Made by a program: the position numbers and the translations under genes
DNA from: Musa acuminata AAA Group
Taxonomy: Eukaryota > Streptophyta > Magnoliopsida > Zingiberales > Musaceae
Assembly: GCF_036884655.1 (NCBI RefSeq)
Contig: NC_088339.1
Span: 34,409,501 to 34,473,500 of the forward strand
Direction of reading: 5' to 3'
DNA length: 64,000 nt
In this document: one piece after another, positions 35,691-48,300 of the stretch
Numbering within the stretch: position 1 is the first letter of the stretch
How the letters are laid out: every line of letters begins with the position of its first letter
The notes under the pieces: generated by a model
The model's database searches: none
The model's input: the letters and a program-made list of their open reading frames with translations, nothing else
Told to the model about the DNA's origin: nothing

Positions 35691-36072
35691 CTTCGAATTT
35701 AATTCGGATTAGATATGTTTAGGTCCAAGATGGCAGGAAGGTCATTAAGCTGGGGCTACGATTTTTGCTTGCAGACTCTACCTACCATCCTTCAATCAAA
35801 TTAGAGATAGAAACCAGCAAACCGGATGAGTATTTGTAAGTCAACGAGAACAATGGGAATCTAAATAGGATACCCGACGATATTTCCCGAGCAACAATAA
35901 GATTGGCTGATCTGTCATCACAAATTAACAAGATTTGGACAGCTACGGAAGACTTGGTCAGGAAATCATTCAAGTTTGTAGTATTCTGCCTTGCATATGT
36001 TTCGGGCTCAAGTGTTCTTTAAATTGACTTACTCCAAGTCGGAGTTGGTGTTACATCCTCCTCTTGATTGTC

Positions 36073-36082
36073 TATATATATA
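36073..36082 (+). promoter_or_regulatory. Candidate TATA box of the patatin-like gene
   Basis: tatatatata lies about 75-83 bp upstream of the ATG at 36156, a usual distance for a short plant leader. Confidence 0.55.
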
Positions 36083-36155
36083 GATATATCCGTGATATAA
36101 CCAATGCAAATTGCTAACCCAAGAATCTTGTTCTCGTATTGACTCCGACATCGCC

Positions 36156-37931
36156 ATGGCCAGCAACCAGACACCTCCGGCCACCACCGACGCCCCAATC
36201 TCAACCCCTCCGCCGTCTTTCGGGAAGCGGGTCACCGTTCTCTGCATCGATGGAGGCGGGGTGCGAGGATTGATCCCCGCCACCATCATCGCCTTCCTCG
36301 AAGCCGAGCTCCAAGTAAGCATGGTGACCTGGTTTTCAGGGTGGCTTTCGGCGACTACAAGCTACTCCAACTTAAATTCTGTTTTGTTCTTGGTGCTGTT
36401 GCAGAAGCTGGATGGACCGGAGGCGAGGATAGCAGACTACTTCGACGTGATCGCCGGAACCAGCACCGGCGGCCTCGTGACCGCGATGCTTACAGCTCCT
36501 AACAAGGAGAAGAGGCCACTGTTTGCTGCCAAGGACATCATCCAGTTCTATCTGGACAACAGCCCCAAGATTTTTCCTCAGAAGAAGTTAGTATTGCATC
36601 GTAACACCATCGATGGTGGCACTAGTTTGCATGCATGCATGGATGGATGGATGGATGGATGGAAGACGGAGTCATGATAAAGCTATTGTGATCATCGATT
36701 CTGTCTATTGCATCCAAAACATCAATTACTTGCTGCTACATGATTGTTAATCACAAGGAGCATACGATTAAGACTGATACAGATTTGGTTGCAGTGCTGG
36801 TTTGTTCGATTCGGCGCTGAACCTTGTGGGTGCCGTCTCTGGACCCAAGTACGATGGCAAGTATCTCCACGCCAAAATCCGAGAACTGTTGGGCGACACA
36901 AGACTTAGTCAAACATTAACCAACGTCGTCATCCCTACCTTTGACATCAAGCTTTTGCAGCCCACCATCTTCTCCACGTACCAGGTACTGTTAACTCTCC
37001 GTCCGAACCAGCAGCCTCTTTCGGGTTCACTAATCATGAGTGGCTCGTTTCATCCGTAAACGCAGACAAAGAGTACACCATTGAAGGACGCTCTTCTGTC
37101 GGACATATGCATCGGCACATCTGCAGCACCAACCTATCTTCCTGGACATTATTTTGAGACCAAAGACGATAACGGGAATAAGAGGAGCTTCAATCTCGTC
37201 GATGGTGGTGTGGCAGCAAACAATCCAGTAAGTTTAGACGCCTAAATCGTATGTCTATCTTGTCATCATTGTACTGACATACGGGACGACAGACTTTGAC
37301 AGCCATGACGGAAGTCTCCAAGGAGATCCTCCTGAGTAATCCAGATTTCTTCTCGTACCAGCCGGTGGAGTATGATAGGTTTTTGGTCATCTCTCTGGGA
37401 ACGGGAGCACCCAAGCAAGAGGAGAAGTTTACCGCTCAGGAGAGTGCAAAGTGGGGCGTGCTCGGGTGGTTGTTGAACAAGGGCACGACTCCTTTGATCG
37501 ATATTTTCACTCAGGCGAGCGCAGACATGGTGGACATCCACGCATCCGTCCTTTTCCAAGCCCTCAACAAAGGGAAGAACTACCTACGCATAGAGGTAAC
37601 GCATCACCACCACCAACCTTCGAAGGCCGTAACGGAGGAATCATGTGAATCGAGTTTCTAATGTTCACGTGAACAGGATGATACTTTGACCGGACAAACA
37701 TCATCGGTGGACGTCTCGACGAAGAAGAACTTGCAAGATCTGGTTGACATCGGCAATAGCCTCCTCAAGAAGCCGGTGTCGAGGGTGAACATAGAGACGG
37801 GTCATTCCGAGGCGGTGGACGGGGAGGGAACCAACGAGGCCGCTCTTACTGGCTTCGCCAAGAAGCTGTCGGACGAGAAGCGGCGCAGGCAATCCAAACA
37901 ACTTACTTCTTCCGACGCCACGCAGCACTAG
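36156..37931 (+). CDS. Patatin-like phospholipase (PLP, lipid acyl hydrolase)
   Basis: A soluble acyl hydrolase that removes fatty acids from phospho- and galactolipids using a Ser-Asp dyad. Six exons: 36156-36314, 36405-36586, 36795-36984, 37066-37227, 37293-37595, 37677-37931. All splice sites are GT-AG, phases agree, and the product is 416 residues, normal for plant PLPs. The oxyanion hole DGGGVRG lies at residues 33-39. The nucleophile elbow is GTSTGG (GxSxG) in exon 2, and the catalytic Asp is in DGGVAANNP at the end of exon 4. There is no evident signal peptide, which suggests a cytosolic PLP2-type enzyme. Exon 6 encodes the variable tail. A partial copy of that tail lies 2 kb downstream, pointing to a former tandem array. 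A GGAT microsatellite (36637-36662) lies in intron 2. Confidence 0.96.
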
Positions 37932-38492
37932 TCTCGGTCGTATGTTTGCGTTCAATAACCTCGGTCATATTTGTGTGTTCAATAATCTCCATGAGAAATC
38001 CATTCTTGAATGATATTAAGTAGATTTCATGTACTCTTAATTGTTCCAAGTACAATTAAGAGAGGAGGATGTGACAGTGCTAAAACTGCCCCATCTAATT
38101 CCTCTCAACATAAATATTATTGCTTATCTCCAGCCAAGTGGTCTTATATTCTGATCACAGAACAGAACAGAAGAAGAAGAAGAAGAATAATCTTCACCAA
38201 ACTGATGCTTTGGGAGAGTAGATGATTAGGTTATATGATGCTTTGCTTACATGTAGGTGAATTAAAACTGATGACATACATCCAGTGAGAAGTAGCTTTC
38301 AGTGGCTAAAGATGCTTTTGTCGAGGTGGTTTGGTGGTGCAGGCAGAAGGGAACAAGAGGTGCTCCCAAACCAAATCAAAAGAGGCCAAAGATTCATAAT
38401 TCGTATTAGCAGCCACTGCAGTCATCCAAATCCTAAGCTTGATAGAATAAGCAGAAGATGCTTATGGTTCTTCTAATTAGCCGACATCCATC

Positions 38493-38494
<2 letters not shown>

Positions 38495-38536
<42 letters not shown>
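38495..38536. repeat. (CT)n microsatellite
   Basis: A pure CT run of about 42 bp. Confidence 0.96.
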
Positions 38537-38538
<2 letters not shown>

Positions 38539-39139
38539 GGGTTCTTGTCTTCTTCTTGAAAACAATTAGGATATATGATACCTATTTATTAGCACCTAAT
38601 TATGGATCTGCCCATTTCTTTGGCTCTGCCTTCGCTTGCTTAATTATAAATCTCCAACAAACCAGTTGGGGCGCAATGATAATGTCAACAGCTTAGATTT
38701 CTACCTGTTCTTACTCCCAAACTTGCTCGGCCTTCATTTCACATCAAGAAGACTCTGCTCCCTTTCGGTTCGCGAGAAGGGCCAATCCGGACTCTAACAT
38801 GCTTGGGCAATGACTCAATCCAAACCCACAGCCCATTGCCTCACATAGGGACTAAATGTCCAACCTCTTTTCGACGACGACGACGCCGACGCCAACAACA
38901 ACAGAGCCTCTCCAAAAATATTCAATCTTTAACTAATGTAAGAAACTTTAACGGAGGAATTACTGTTTTTTATTTAAATAAATGTGATTAATATAAGATT
39001 ATTTTATATCGTATAATTAGTTATCACATGACAATATCTGCTCAGAGAAAAAGAAAACAAATACAAAAAAAATTTAAAAAAAAAAAATCATATTTGATCT
39101 TAAAGGTATATCGAATTAATAAGGTTAAATCTTAAAGAT

Positions 39140-39420
39140 GCATATCTATGAAAATGAAAATCCATCAAACAAGAATATCATTAACAAGGAAGAACATGAA
39201 GATTTTTTTTATTTAATAAAAATCTATCAATTAAGAAGGTCATTAACAAGGAAGAACATCGAGATTATATATTCGATTCAATTATAATTTTTCTTATTTA
39301 AAGATTATAAATCTATATCGAAGATCTTAAAGATTCTTTCTTCTCTATGAAAACGAAAGTCTATCTATCGATCAAGAATATCATTAACAAAGAAAAACAT
39401 CGAGACTATATGTTTGATGT
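39140..39420. repeat. Degenerate tandem repeat with a cattaacaaggaagaacat core
   Basis: The core appears at 39179, 39241 and 39382, each time followed by (c/t)gaga(c/t)tat-like sequence and preceded by tctatc(a/g)a-(c/t)aagaa. Spacing is irregular (62 and 141 bp), suggesting a damaged array. Confidence 0.55.
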
Positions 39421-39726
39421 AATTATACTTTTTATATATATATATTTCTATATTTTTCTTTTTATCCTTGTATTTGAGCCTATAAAAAGGGCAACAGTAT
39501 TATTATAAAGGAGATGGATGAATCAATAAATTGAATTGTCTAGTTTGACACCACATTTGTGTGAATAAATTCAGTTGCCCTTTTAAATTATTAATATATT
39601 TTTGTTTCTTTTCTCTCTTTCTATTTCCTTATTCAAAAAAAAAAAAAAATCCTTTCTATTACTAGTCTTACATCAACTATATTATGATGATACATTGAAA
39701 GGAGATCATAGAGCATCGATGGAGAT

Positions 39727-39835
39727 GTCAAAGAAGAAGAAGTAGTAGTAGTAGTTGCAAGATCTGGTCGACAATGGCAATAACCTTGTCGAGAAGCCAA
39801 TGTGGAAGGTTCGCCGATCAAGAAGCAGAAATTAA
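39727..39835 (+). pseudogene. Relic of a patatin-like last exon
   Basis: The bases around 39753-39808 read LQDLVDNGNNLVEKPMWKV, closely matching [19 protein letters not shown] in exon 6 of the intact gene at 37731-37787. The nucleotides just before it (tcaaagaagaagaag) resemble the matching exon positions too, but are followed by repeated TAG codons. No other patatin exon is visible nearby, so this is a fragment left from a former neighbouring copy. Confidence 0.7.
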
Positions 39836-39865
39836 TGACATGGATTGAGTCGAAATTACAACAAA

Positions 39866-39869
<4 letters not shown>

Positions 39870-39907
<38 letters not shown>
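39870..39907. repeat. (TC)n microsatellite
   Basis: A pure TC run of about 38 bp immediately right of the patatin relic. Confidence 0.95.
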
Positions 39908-39911
<4 letters not shown>

Positions 39912-40123
39912 TGTGCAGATGAGACCAGTCGGATAAGAGAAGGAATCATCAGCAATCTCATCTTCGTTTCATCAATAGTTCTTCTTACAATCGATGCTTT
40001 ATTTTCTCCTTTATTTGAGATAAAAAAAAAAACAAATAATGTATTTTCATCTACGTATGAAGAAGATTATTACACACAATGCACGCTGCAGGAAGAAGAA
40101 TGATTCCATGGGATGGATGTGGG

Positions 40124-41026
40124 TCACCGTTGCCTGCGAGAGAACAAGGAGGAGCCACCGAACCCCTTCGTGATGCTGTGGATGGCCGGGTTGTCGCTGA
40201 GGTAGCCGAACAAGCCGTGGCGTTGGTAAGCCAGAGGTGTCATCTGCTTCCTCTTCTGCTCCTCCGCCGCTGCTCGGTTTGCCGAGTAGTATATCTCGTG
40301 TGCTGACGGCAAACTCGCAGATCCTCTCCTCGTCGATCCACCGCCGTTGGCCCCCCGCTTGGTACACGAGGAGGGAGGAGGCAGGGTGTACTTGCGCAGC
40401 GGGTCCTTGCTTCCTCGTCCCGTTGCGCGCCCTTCGGATGCGCTGCGGAAGAGGAACAGGTCGGAAAACTTCCACTTCTTGCTTCCGCCACCCTTCGACA
40501 AAGCGGAGGTGGCCGGGGAGGAGCTGGGAGGCTTTGGCAGGTCCCCCTCGTAGCCTCCTCTTAGAGCAGAGAGGGACGTCGACCCTCTCAGGCCTCTGGG
40601 AGAAGCGCCGGAAAAGGAAGACAGAGTCCTCCTCCCTCTCTCTCGCCTCAAGCCATCCTCCGCGATCTGAGGAGCACCACCTCCTCCATTCTCGACCCAC
40701 GACGGCGTCACGGTCCGAATGATGCCCTCCTCAAAAAGCTCATCGGCAGCGGTGATAGGCAGCGTCGGCCACTCCTCCACGGGCTTCCCGTGAAAGCAGA
40801 AGGAGAACTCCGGTACCTCGTCGTCGCCGCTGCCCGGTCTCGGGCTTGCAGGCTTCTCCTCCGGACCGTACAAGTCGGTGTAGATTGCCGCAGCTCGAGA
40901 AGGGCTGGCAGGCGCGCTGGTGTAGTAGTAGCAGCCGGCGGGATCGCCGAACGGCCTCGGGCTCGACGGTGCGCTCAGGAAGAAGGAAGGGTCGGCGGGC
41001 GCCAGGGCGACGGCCAACTCCACCAT
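40124..41026 (-). CDS. DUF1645 family protein
   Basis: A plant-specific, intronless, 300-residue protein. The family has no established biochemical activity that I can cite. Diagnostic blocks in order: FSFCFHGKPVEE and ADELFEEGIIRTV (the conserved 'DELF..G.I' segment); a Ser/Gly/Arg-rich linker; KKWKFSDLFLFRSASEGRA; and the C-terminal YQRHGLFGYLSDNPAIHSITKGF. Ser-Pro pairs near the N-terminus (LSAPSSPRP, TSAPASPSR) are typical and are possible phosphorylation sites. ATG 41026 (MVELAVALA) is chosen because the family usually starts just before such a hydrophobic stretch. The same frame is open upstream to ATG 41215, which would add 63 residues without family similarity. It is strongly GC-rich, as in other GC-rich single-exon monocot genes. 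Confidence 0.9.
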   Translation of the reverse strand: MVELAVALAPADPSFFLSAPSSPRPFGDPAGCYYYTSAPASPSRAAAIYTDLYGPEEKPASPRPGSGDDEVPEFSFCFHGKPVEEWPTLPITAADELFEEGIIRTVTPSWVENGGGGAPQIAEDGLRRERGRRTLSSFSGASPRGLRGSTSLSALRGGYEGDLPKPPSSSPATSALSKGGGSKKWKFSDLFLFRSASEGRATGRGSKDPLRKYTLPPPSSCTKRGANGGGSTRRGSASLPSAHEIYYSANRAAAEEQKRKQMTPLAYQRHGLFGYLSDNPAIHSITKGFGGSSLFSRRQR

Positions 41027-42364
41027 CTCGCTTGGCTTTGCGAAGGCTTCGTGTGGGTTGGTGAGAGCAGGGATTATAAGGGGAGAGAGAGGTGGGAGCT
41101 TTTTGTTGGGAGTTGGAAGCTGGGAGGAAAGGAGTAATTTGACCATAAGGTGTTTGTTCTCTGGCAACCGTGAGGCGGTTGGGAATGATACGAAAGAGTG
41201 TCGGACGACGGGCATTGATTGGCTGAGGATATTATTCTCTTAGCTCAGGGCATGGCTCATTGCTTCGGATGCAACGTGCGGTGCAGGGAGGCAAAGCGGG
41301 TCTAATCTTCCTTCTTTGGTTTCCTTGGAGGATGATGTCAAACATGTCGATCCTCGATGATTGATGGCGTCTTCACGGCAGAAATTGTTGAAACGGAATT
41401 GTGGCGGCGGACCGATCTCGATTACTCGATTTGTTTGCGGGTGATGCTTCTAGATATAACGGCTACGAAATTGATGTTTTGAAGGGGTAAGAGTGCGTGC
41501 ATTGATTTTTTTTCCTCAAGCCTCCATATCAACAAAAGTCTTAAAAGATTTAAGTATATTCGAAAAATATCATTTAATTAAGATTATAATTGGCAATGAA
41601 AGTCGACAAAAGTAAGTGTTCACGCAGAAAACGGACAAGTATAAAGAGCAGAGAGAGAGAGAGACTAAGCCAAACGAGAAGAGAAGAGTATTCTTAGGGG
41701 AAAATAAAAAATTGACATGGGCTGGAAAACAGAGAAGACGATGAGAGAAAGAAAAAAAGGGGAGGGGAAAACCTAAGATCACCGCAGTAGTAGTATTAGT
41801 ATCTGAAACAACAAAAGGGAAGCTAAGAAATGAACCAACCTTTCTGATCAACCCTTTCCTGCTTCACGTCCATCGTGAATATGTGAAATGAGTTTAACAG
41901 AACCTCTCCTGCAACAACACCATACAAGTACAATACCATGAGAGATATATTCACTTGTTGGAACATTATCAGATGCAAAAGCAATTATCTCCATGTTTTC
42001 TTTACACATCAAAGAACCATATAGTACATGTTTTTCTGTTTTTTCTTTTCCTCTTTCCCATCTTCCAACACTTTTTAGCTATCACGGCAAACACAAAAAA
42101 ACAATACTCTCAGGATCATGACTGCTCCTGAATACACCAAGTCGTTGGCATATGTCAATTACAGACACGTGATGTTTACGAACATAGGATTGATTCTATG
42201 AAGAGCAGAGAAATAATTATACAGTTTGGTGTGAGAGCATATTAGGCTTCTGTAGTACACCGAGAAAAACACATTAAGTATATCTGTGAAACCAATCCAA
42301 TAAAAAATGTACTATATATAAAAAAAAAACCTGACAAATCTTCGATCATGATTTACATGACAAA
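41027..42364. other. Spacer: DUF1645 promoter and 3' end of the CTLH gene
   Basis: No additional gene is visible. The left part is the DUF1645 upstream region, and the right part should contain the 3' untranslated region of the CTLH gene. A minus-strand TTATAAT at about 41073-41079, close to 50 bp before the DUF1645 ATG, is a weak TATA candidate. Confidence 0.45.
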
Positions 42365-45300
42365 CTAAGAGAATATCTGCTGAATGACAGTATCAGCATT
42401 CCCATTGTATTGCATGAGAAGATGAATCGCATCAGCCCGCGGCAAAGCCAGGAATTCCTGCGACAGATGCAAGGCATTCACATCAAGGTGGCCCAAGAAC
42501 AAGATAAGACATGTAAACATTCAAGACTGATAGCAAAATTCACAAGTACGGCCCCACTGGGCAACAAGATACACTCTATGTGAAGATGGTATCCCTATTT
42601 TTCCAACTCTCAGCCTCGTCTTCCATATATTAGATCACAGATGAGTTTACAATTTTTTTTGGAATTATCAAGTGATGCAAAAACCAAACAAGTATGCAAA
42701 TTTATATACACTTCAGAAAAATCCACACAAAGATTAAAGTGCATTTATTCCTTCAACATGCAGCCAATGACATGACAATGACATAGCATATAAAAAGGGC
42801 AGGCTCAGTGACAATGACATGGCATAAAAGCAAACCATAACTGTGAAAGGATTTTAGCTGACTAATAGGTACTGCTGAGGTAGACAAGTATGAAAGAGTT
42901 ACATGGCAGTGATAATTTGTAAACACCTTCATGAATATGAAATTAGCTCCCCAAACAAAAATCCATATTTCAAGTAGCATGGCAAATTTTTATCCCAAAT
43001 ATGATTCAAAGAACTTACCCCTAAGTGGATCCATCATATATTGTTACTTGCATATTGGAAGATTTTAAGTCTTCAACTGCATTTTCTATTTTTCCTTTTA
43101 CAATGAACAACTGCACTCTAGATATAATAGTCAAAACTTTGCATATGATCATGAACAATATCATTCTTCAGTTGTGAAAAAGTGCAAAGTCTGCAATTCT
43201 TATTTTCGGACTGTGTACTTAGTGCACTTAGATATGTATTTTTCTAATAGCAAAATTGTCATGCTTTTACGGAGGAAATAAACCGCTATCGCCAGCATCA
43301 ATATAAATCCAGCAACCAACTTGGAACTTGGAACGGACCACATTTTACTAAATCTGTAAGGATTGATAAAAAAATATTAGCATAAGACAAATATACAAAA
43401 GATGGAAAGAGATGCATATGGACATCCAAAACTCCTACAGTTAATTGCAGTTTTGGGAATGGCTACAGTTGGCAATGCCAAATTGTGTAGATCAGTAGTA
43501 TGGGAAAACAGAGAAGTTGCAAGAATAGATACAAACAATATCCAACCAATGGACCATTTTCCAAAATCAAAGGTAAGAAAAGGCCGAACTAAATCTTACC
43601 ATAACTTTAAGTATTGCATTTTCATCGCAAACATTTTCGCCAGATGATGCTTGTGGGCTTCCACCATCTTCCTGCATCTTGCTACTTGAACATATAGTGA
43701 TCTGAGATCCATTTGCAGTGTCATCTAACAATGCTTTCGCTGCAGGATTACTGGACATTGGAGTATCAATATCTTTCAGTTGATCTATTTTCAGGAATTG
43801 TTCAAACCGGTCTTTGCACATCTGAAACTTAAACCACTCATTGTGCGTATGAAGTGTCGCTCTCACTATCCTCATAAGTTGTGGTTCTTCAATACCAAAC
43901 TTCTTACCCATTGCAACCTGTCCATAGAGAAAAATGCATTAATTGGCACAATGGTTTGGATAAAGCAGGAGTAGCAGCATCTTTCTCCAAGTAGTCAACT
44001 ACAAAATTAATTATATCAGTCCAGTACCACTAATGAACCCTACCAGACTAATACATACCAATCAGGACATTCAAAAAAATATTTTCAAGTATTTGGAATA
44101 TTGTGTTTACACCAAGAATGTTCTACAATTTATTTAATGTTGGTATTTAAACAGTATATTGCATTTACCAAGCAGTATAGTCAATGTACTGTGAAATGTC
44201 AAATCATGACAAATGACCAAGAAAGATAACTCCAAATAAAGACAACATGGATATTTCTCCAAGGTGTTTTCCCTCTTATATAAGCCAGCCAACCAAACAA
44301 GAAAATGGAACTTAATGTACAAATTCTGTTCAATTTACAAGCATAGACAAAAGAGAAAGGAAAAGAGAAACTGACAAACAAGCAAATAAGTCAGCAACTT
44401 TTAATTAACCAAATAAAGAAGCAAAAAAAAAAAAAAATCACCTGCAGAGATGTGGCAAGGATAGGCCAAGGAGTCCCTTTTGTAAAAGCATCTTCACTAG
44501 GCTTAAGCAGACACAACAAAGTTTCCTTCAAAGGCTTCAACAGATCTTGGTTTTGTGAAGCTAAAGGGCCTAAATGAGTACATGCGACCTTGAGAGACTC
44601 AGCAAGATCACCACTCTGGACAAGAGCAAGAAACTCCACCTGACATCAATGCATAAATTAAAACATCATGATCCTTTGAACTTCATTGAGAACATATATG
44701 ACCGACTAGAACAAACAGCAACAGTTGCACCTGTTTTAGTTGAAATAATAGATTAGGATTTTGGATAAAGAAGTCTGGATCTATTGCATTTATTTCTTCC
44801 ACAACTTTTGCAGCCATTCCCTTGCAAGCCAGTTCCCTCATCTCTAAAATAATCTCATATTTATGATCCTCTACATTTTTCAAACTCTCAGAGAAAGACA
44901 AGTTTTTGCAGTCCTGAAAAAGAGAACAAAATCAGCTACCAGTCTTATAACTGCAAATGTGGAAATTTATTCTGGCAAAATCAAGCTTACTAGTTCTTCC
45001 TGAATTGTATCCTCAGAACCACGTGGTGGCCAACCCATAACTTCTGGTTTCGGTATCCCCAGCACAGAAGAACGTGGCGAATATTCCAGCTCCTCAACCC
45101 GGCCCCTCCACCTTTTTCGTCTCCTATGTCCCGTTGAATAATTTCTGCTCCTTCTCAACCTTCTATAACAAGTCTCTTGATTATTAACATCACTAATGCT
45201 GCAATTTTCATGATTGTTAATCACTTCGCTAGCAAATCTTGATTCACCAATGCTTATGACATCAGCATAAGATTCCGGAAAACCTTCAGCATCAGCATTG

Positions 45301-48300
45301 TTCACAGAAGTTTCACCATCAGAGAGTTTACTACTTGTGCATTCTATGTTTGAAGAGCAATCCCCTGATGAATTATGTTCAAGATCATAGTTATACCACA
45401 GGATGATCTCACAATTCAAATGTATTCACAATTAAAAGTGACTATGTCGTATCATGTTATACCTGGTGGAGAATTAGAAACTCCATCAATGATGCCTCTA
45501 TAAACACAGTACTCATGGACAAGCTTGTCAAGAATTGAAAGATCCAATTTCATCCGGCACAATTCATTCTGAAATAATTAAGAAGAGGGAACAGTGACTA
45601 TCTTAAGGAGTTTCACTAAATAGAAGATATCAAGGAAACAAACAACTTAAGCACAAATCATAACATCATAGTTGACAAATTCTGCATACTTAGCCTGGAT
45701 GGAGGTTTTGTGTGCCAAGGCAGATACATAATGCATTGGAAATGACTACTCAGTTCCTATATGAAAATCCAGCAGCTAGCAAGCCTCTTAAGGTATTCTT
45801 ATTTATATCATGTATGAGGTTGAGGTAAACGATACACAACCATGTTGACATAACTTGCAATGAAATAAACACAGTTGAATTGGCAGTTGATAACTTCAGC
45901 CCTTGGAAAAGGCATAAGATATCAAATGTGGAAGATCTACAGTGATACTCAACTCCAACATCTCCAGACAGCTTGAACATAATGATCATCACTATTAATG
46001 TATAGCTCCAGAGTTATAACAGATTATACTTGAGAGCATATAGTCAACCTCTCATTACTGAAGCTCATTGTTGAAGTTAATTTTCCATGAGTTTCTATAC
46101 AAAATATGATCAGCACAGCCATCATCCAGTAAAAAACATAAACATAACTCAATGAATATTGACAGCATCCAGATACCAAATGGCTCGATAGTATCAATAG
46201 CTGAAGCTATGATCTCACAATACTGGTTTCATCATCATCTTACGCCTTGACTGTAAGGTAGTGTTAAATAAATATTTAACCACCAAGGCAGCTGTAAAAT
46301 CACAACAGCAGCCACTGCAGAGGTTCTTGACTACTAAAGGTGAGCTAGATTTTCTATTGAATAACAAGATGTAGAAAAAAAATGAAAAATGACAGCTCAA
46401 ATACAACTATTTATAAAACCAAAAGCATAGGTATAACGACTAATTATTGAGGAACCAACTCAAGGAAACAAATAAAAGAACTCGTTGTATGAAACACAAG
46501 AATGAAAAAAAAGAACCCCGAGAAAGGGACTTACTACTTTTCACATGATAATACTTAAGCAGCTAGAAAATTAGTGTGAATTTTTCCCATCAAGTTTTAC
46601 ATGACTATGAAAAATCTGCAACTAAAAAGAGTGATTGCCAATTCTCTCTATGACACCATAATTTTTTCTGTATCCTCCACTTAAATGTTTTCACATACCC
46701 AACAAGAACCAACTCCCGAGCTTTTTTTTTTTTCCATACAATTTTCCACAACCATGAAAATCTGCAAGTTAAAAGTGTGATTTCCAAGTCTCTATATGAA
46801 TTATTTAGTTTTTCACAAGATGAAAGCATGGTGCTTGAATAGCTTCTATTGCTCTTGGCCTTACAAAAGCAATGCCAGATCTTGCTAAACCTAATTATTG
46901 CCCGACAATTTTCTTTTATACTATACCATACATCCATTAAACCAATATGTTTTCCTTTTCTCTGTGTGAAAATACATACAATGAAATAGATAGAGATTAT
47001 TTATTCTAATATGACAGTTTGGTTCCAAAATCTAACATTAGAGAATTCACCTGGACAAGAGTAATTTTTCCCTCAACAATCTCAATGTCATCTTACTCTT
47101 CCATTATATATAGCATACATAGTCTGCAGTAAGAAATTTAACCTGTCAAAATCTGCATCTCACATGCTCATTTTCCATTTAATAACCAGAATTAAATTGC
47201 AAAGCTATCTCCTAAGATTTTCCAAGGAAATCACGGGGTGCTCGGGCGCTCGTCTACACACCTAGGCAAGGTGAGGCAAGGCAAGGCCCGAGCACTTGGG
47301 AATAGGTCCAAGAGAGCGCCTTCAACTAGGCACAGCTTAGATGTGTGCCTAGGCCCAAGCACTGGGCAGGCCAAGTGCTCGCTTGATTCAATTGATGTGT
47401 GGATATGGTTCTTAATTCTGGTTTGATCGAACCACCTAACCCAACAACAATAATAACAACAAAGCCGTAAGTTCCAACTATTTGGGCTCAGTTACATGGA
47501 TCTTTTGTCGCCATTGAGACTCATAAAAAGTCATATGTTTAGTTAAGTTCAGAGTGCTTAAATCTTATTTATAGTTTCTACTAAAGTCTTTTTAAGTCTT
47601 CTTCTATCTCTCCTTATAACACTTACATTAATTATTTCACTTCTTCTGACTATCGTATCCGAAGGTCTCTTCAGCACATGCCCATACTATCTTAAACGAT
47701 TTTCTCTCATCTTATCCTCTATCGAAGCGGCACCTAGTTATTCACGAATAAAAGTATTTCTTTTCCTATCTTCCTAGTAACTCAACACATCTATCTCAAC
47801 ATTCTCATCTCAGCAGCATAAACTTTTTGTATATGTTTTTTTTTAACTGTTCAACACTCAGATCCATAAAGCATTGTTGGTCTCACAACTATTTAATAAA
47901 ATTTTTCTTTTAATCTTAAAGATATTCAATGATCACACAAGACTCTTATGCCTCTCACCACTTTAACCATCCTGTTTTTACTCTATGAATAATATCTTCA
48001 TCAATTTCTCCATCTTATTGAATAATTGATCCAAGATATCTAAAGCTTTTACTTAAATAGATTTTTTGTCCATCCAATTTAACTATATTCTCTTGTCTAT
48101 TTCTAGAACCACCAAAATCAAAATGCCTAACCCACATGGTTCTAAATGTATTAGTTACTTGATTCTGGTTTAATTGGACCAAAGTCAATGTATCTTAACC
48201 CCCACCCACCCCACACGATTGAGTGCTTGCCCCCTTGGGAAACCTAATCGCGACAACGATGTCTTCCTCTCCAATGAATTGTGGCAGAGGTAGATTCGTC

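Larger units (their letters stand above)
32850..36070. other. Intergenic region with microsatellites and duplicated blocks
   Basis: No gene can be supported. It contains an AT microsatellite, a TTC microsatellite, a short direct repeat around 33247 and 33331 (tgatttgattaatcatttta) and a pair of ~315-bp diverged duplicates. Minus-strand open frames at 34825-35025, 35404-35681 and 35782-35973 have no similarity I recognise. Confidence 0.45.
37932..39725. other. Intergenic DNA downstream of the patatin-like gene
   Basis: The first part is probably the patatin 3' untranslated region. The rest is AT-rich with a CT microsatellite and a weak tandem pattern at 39140-39420. No coding region was found. 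Confidence 0.5.
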
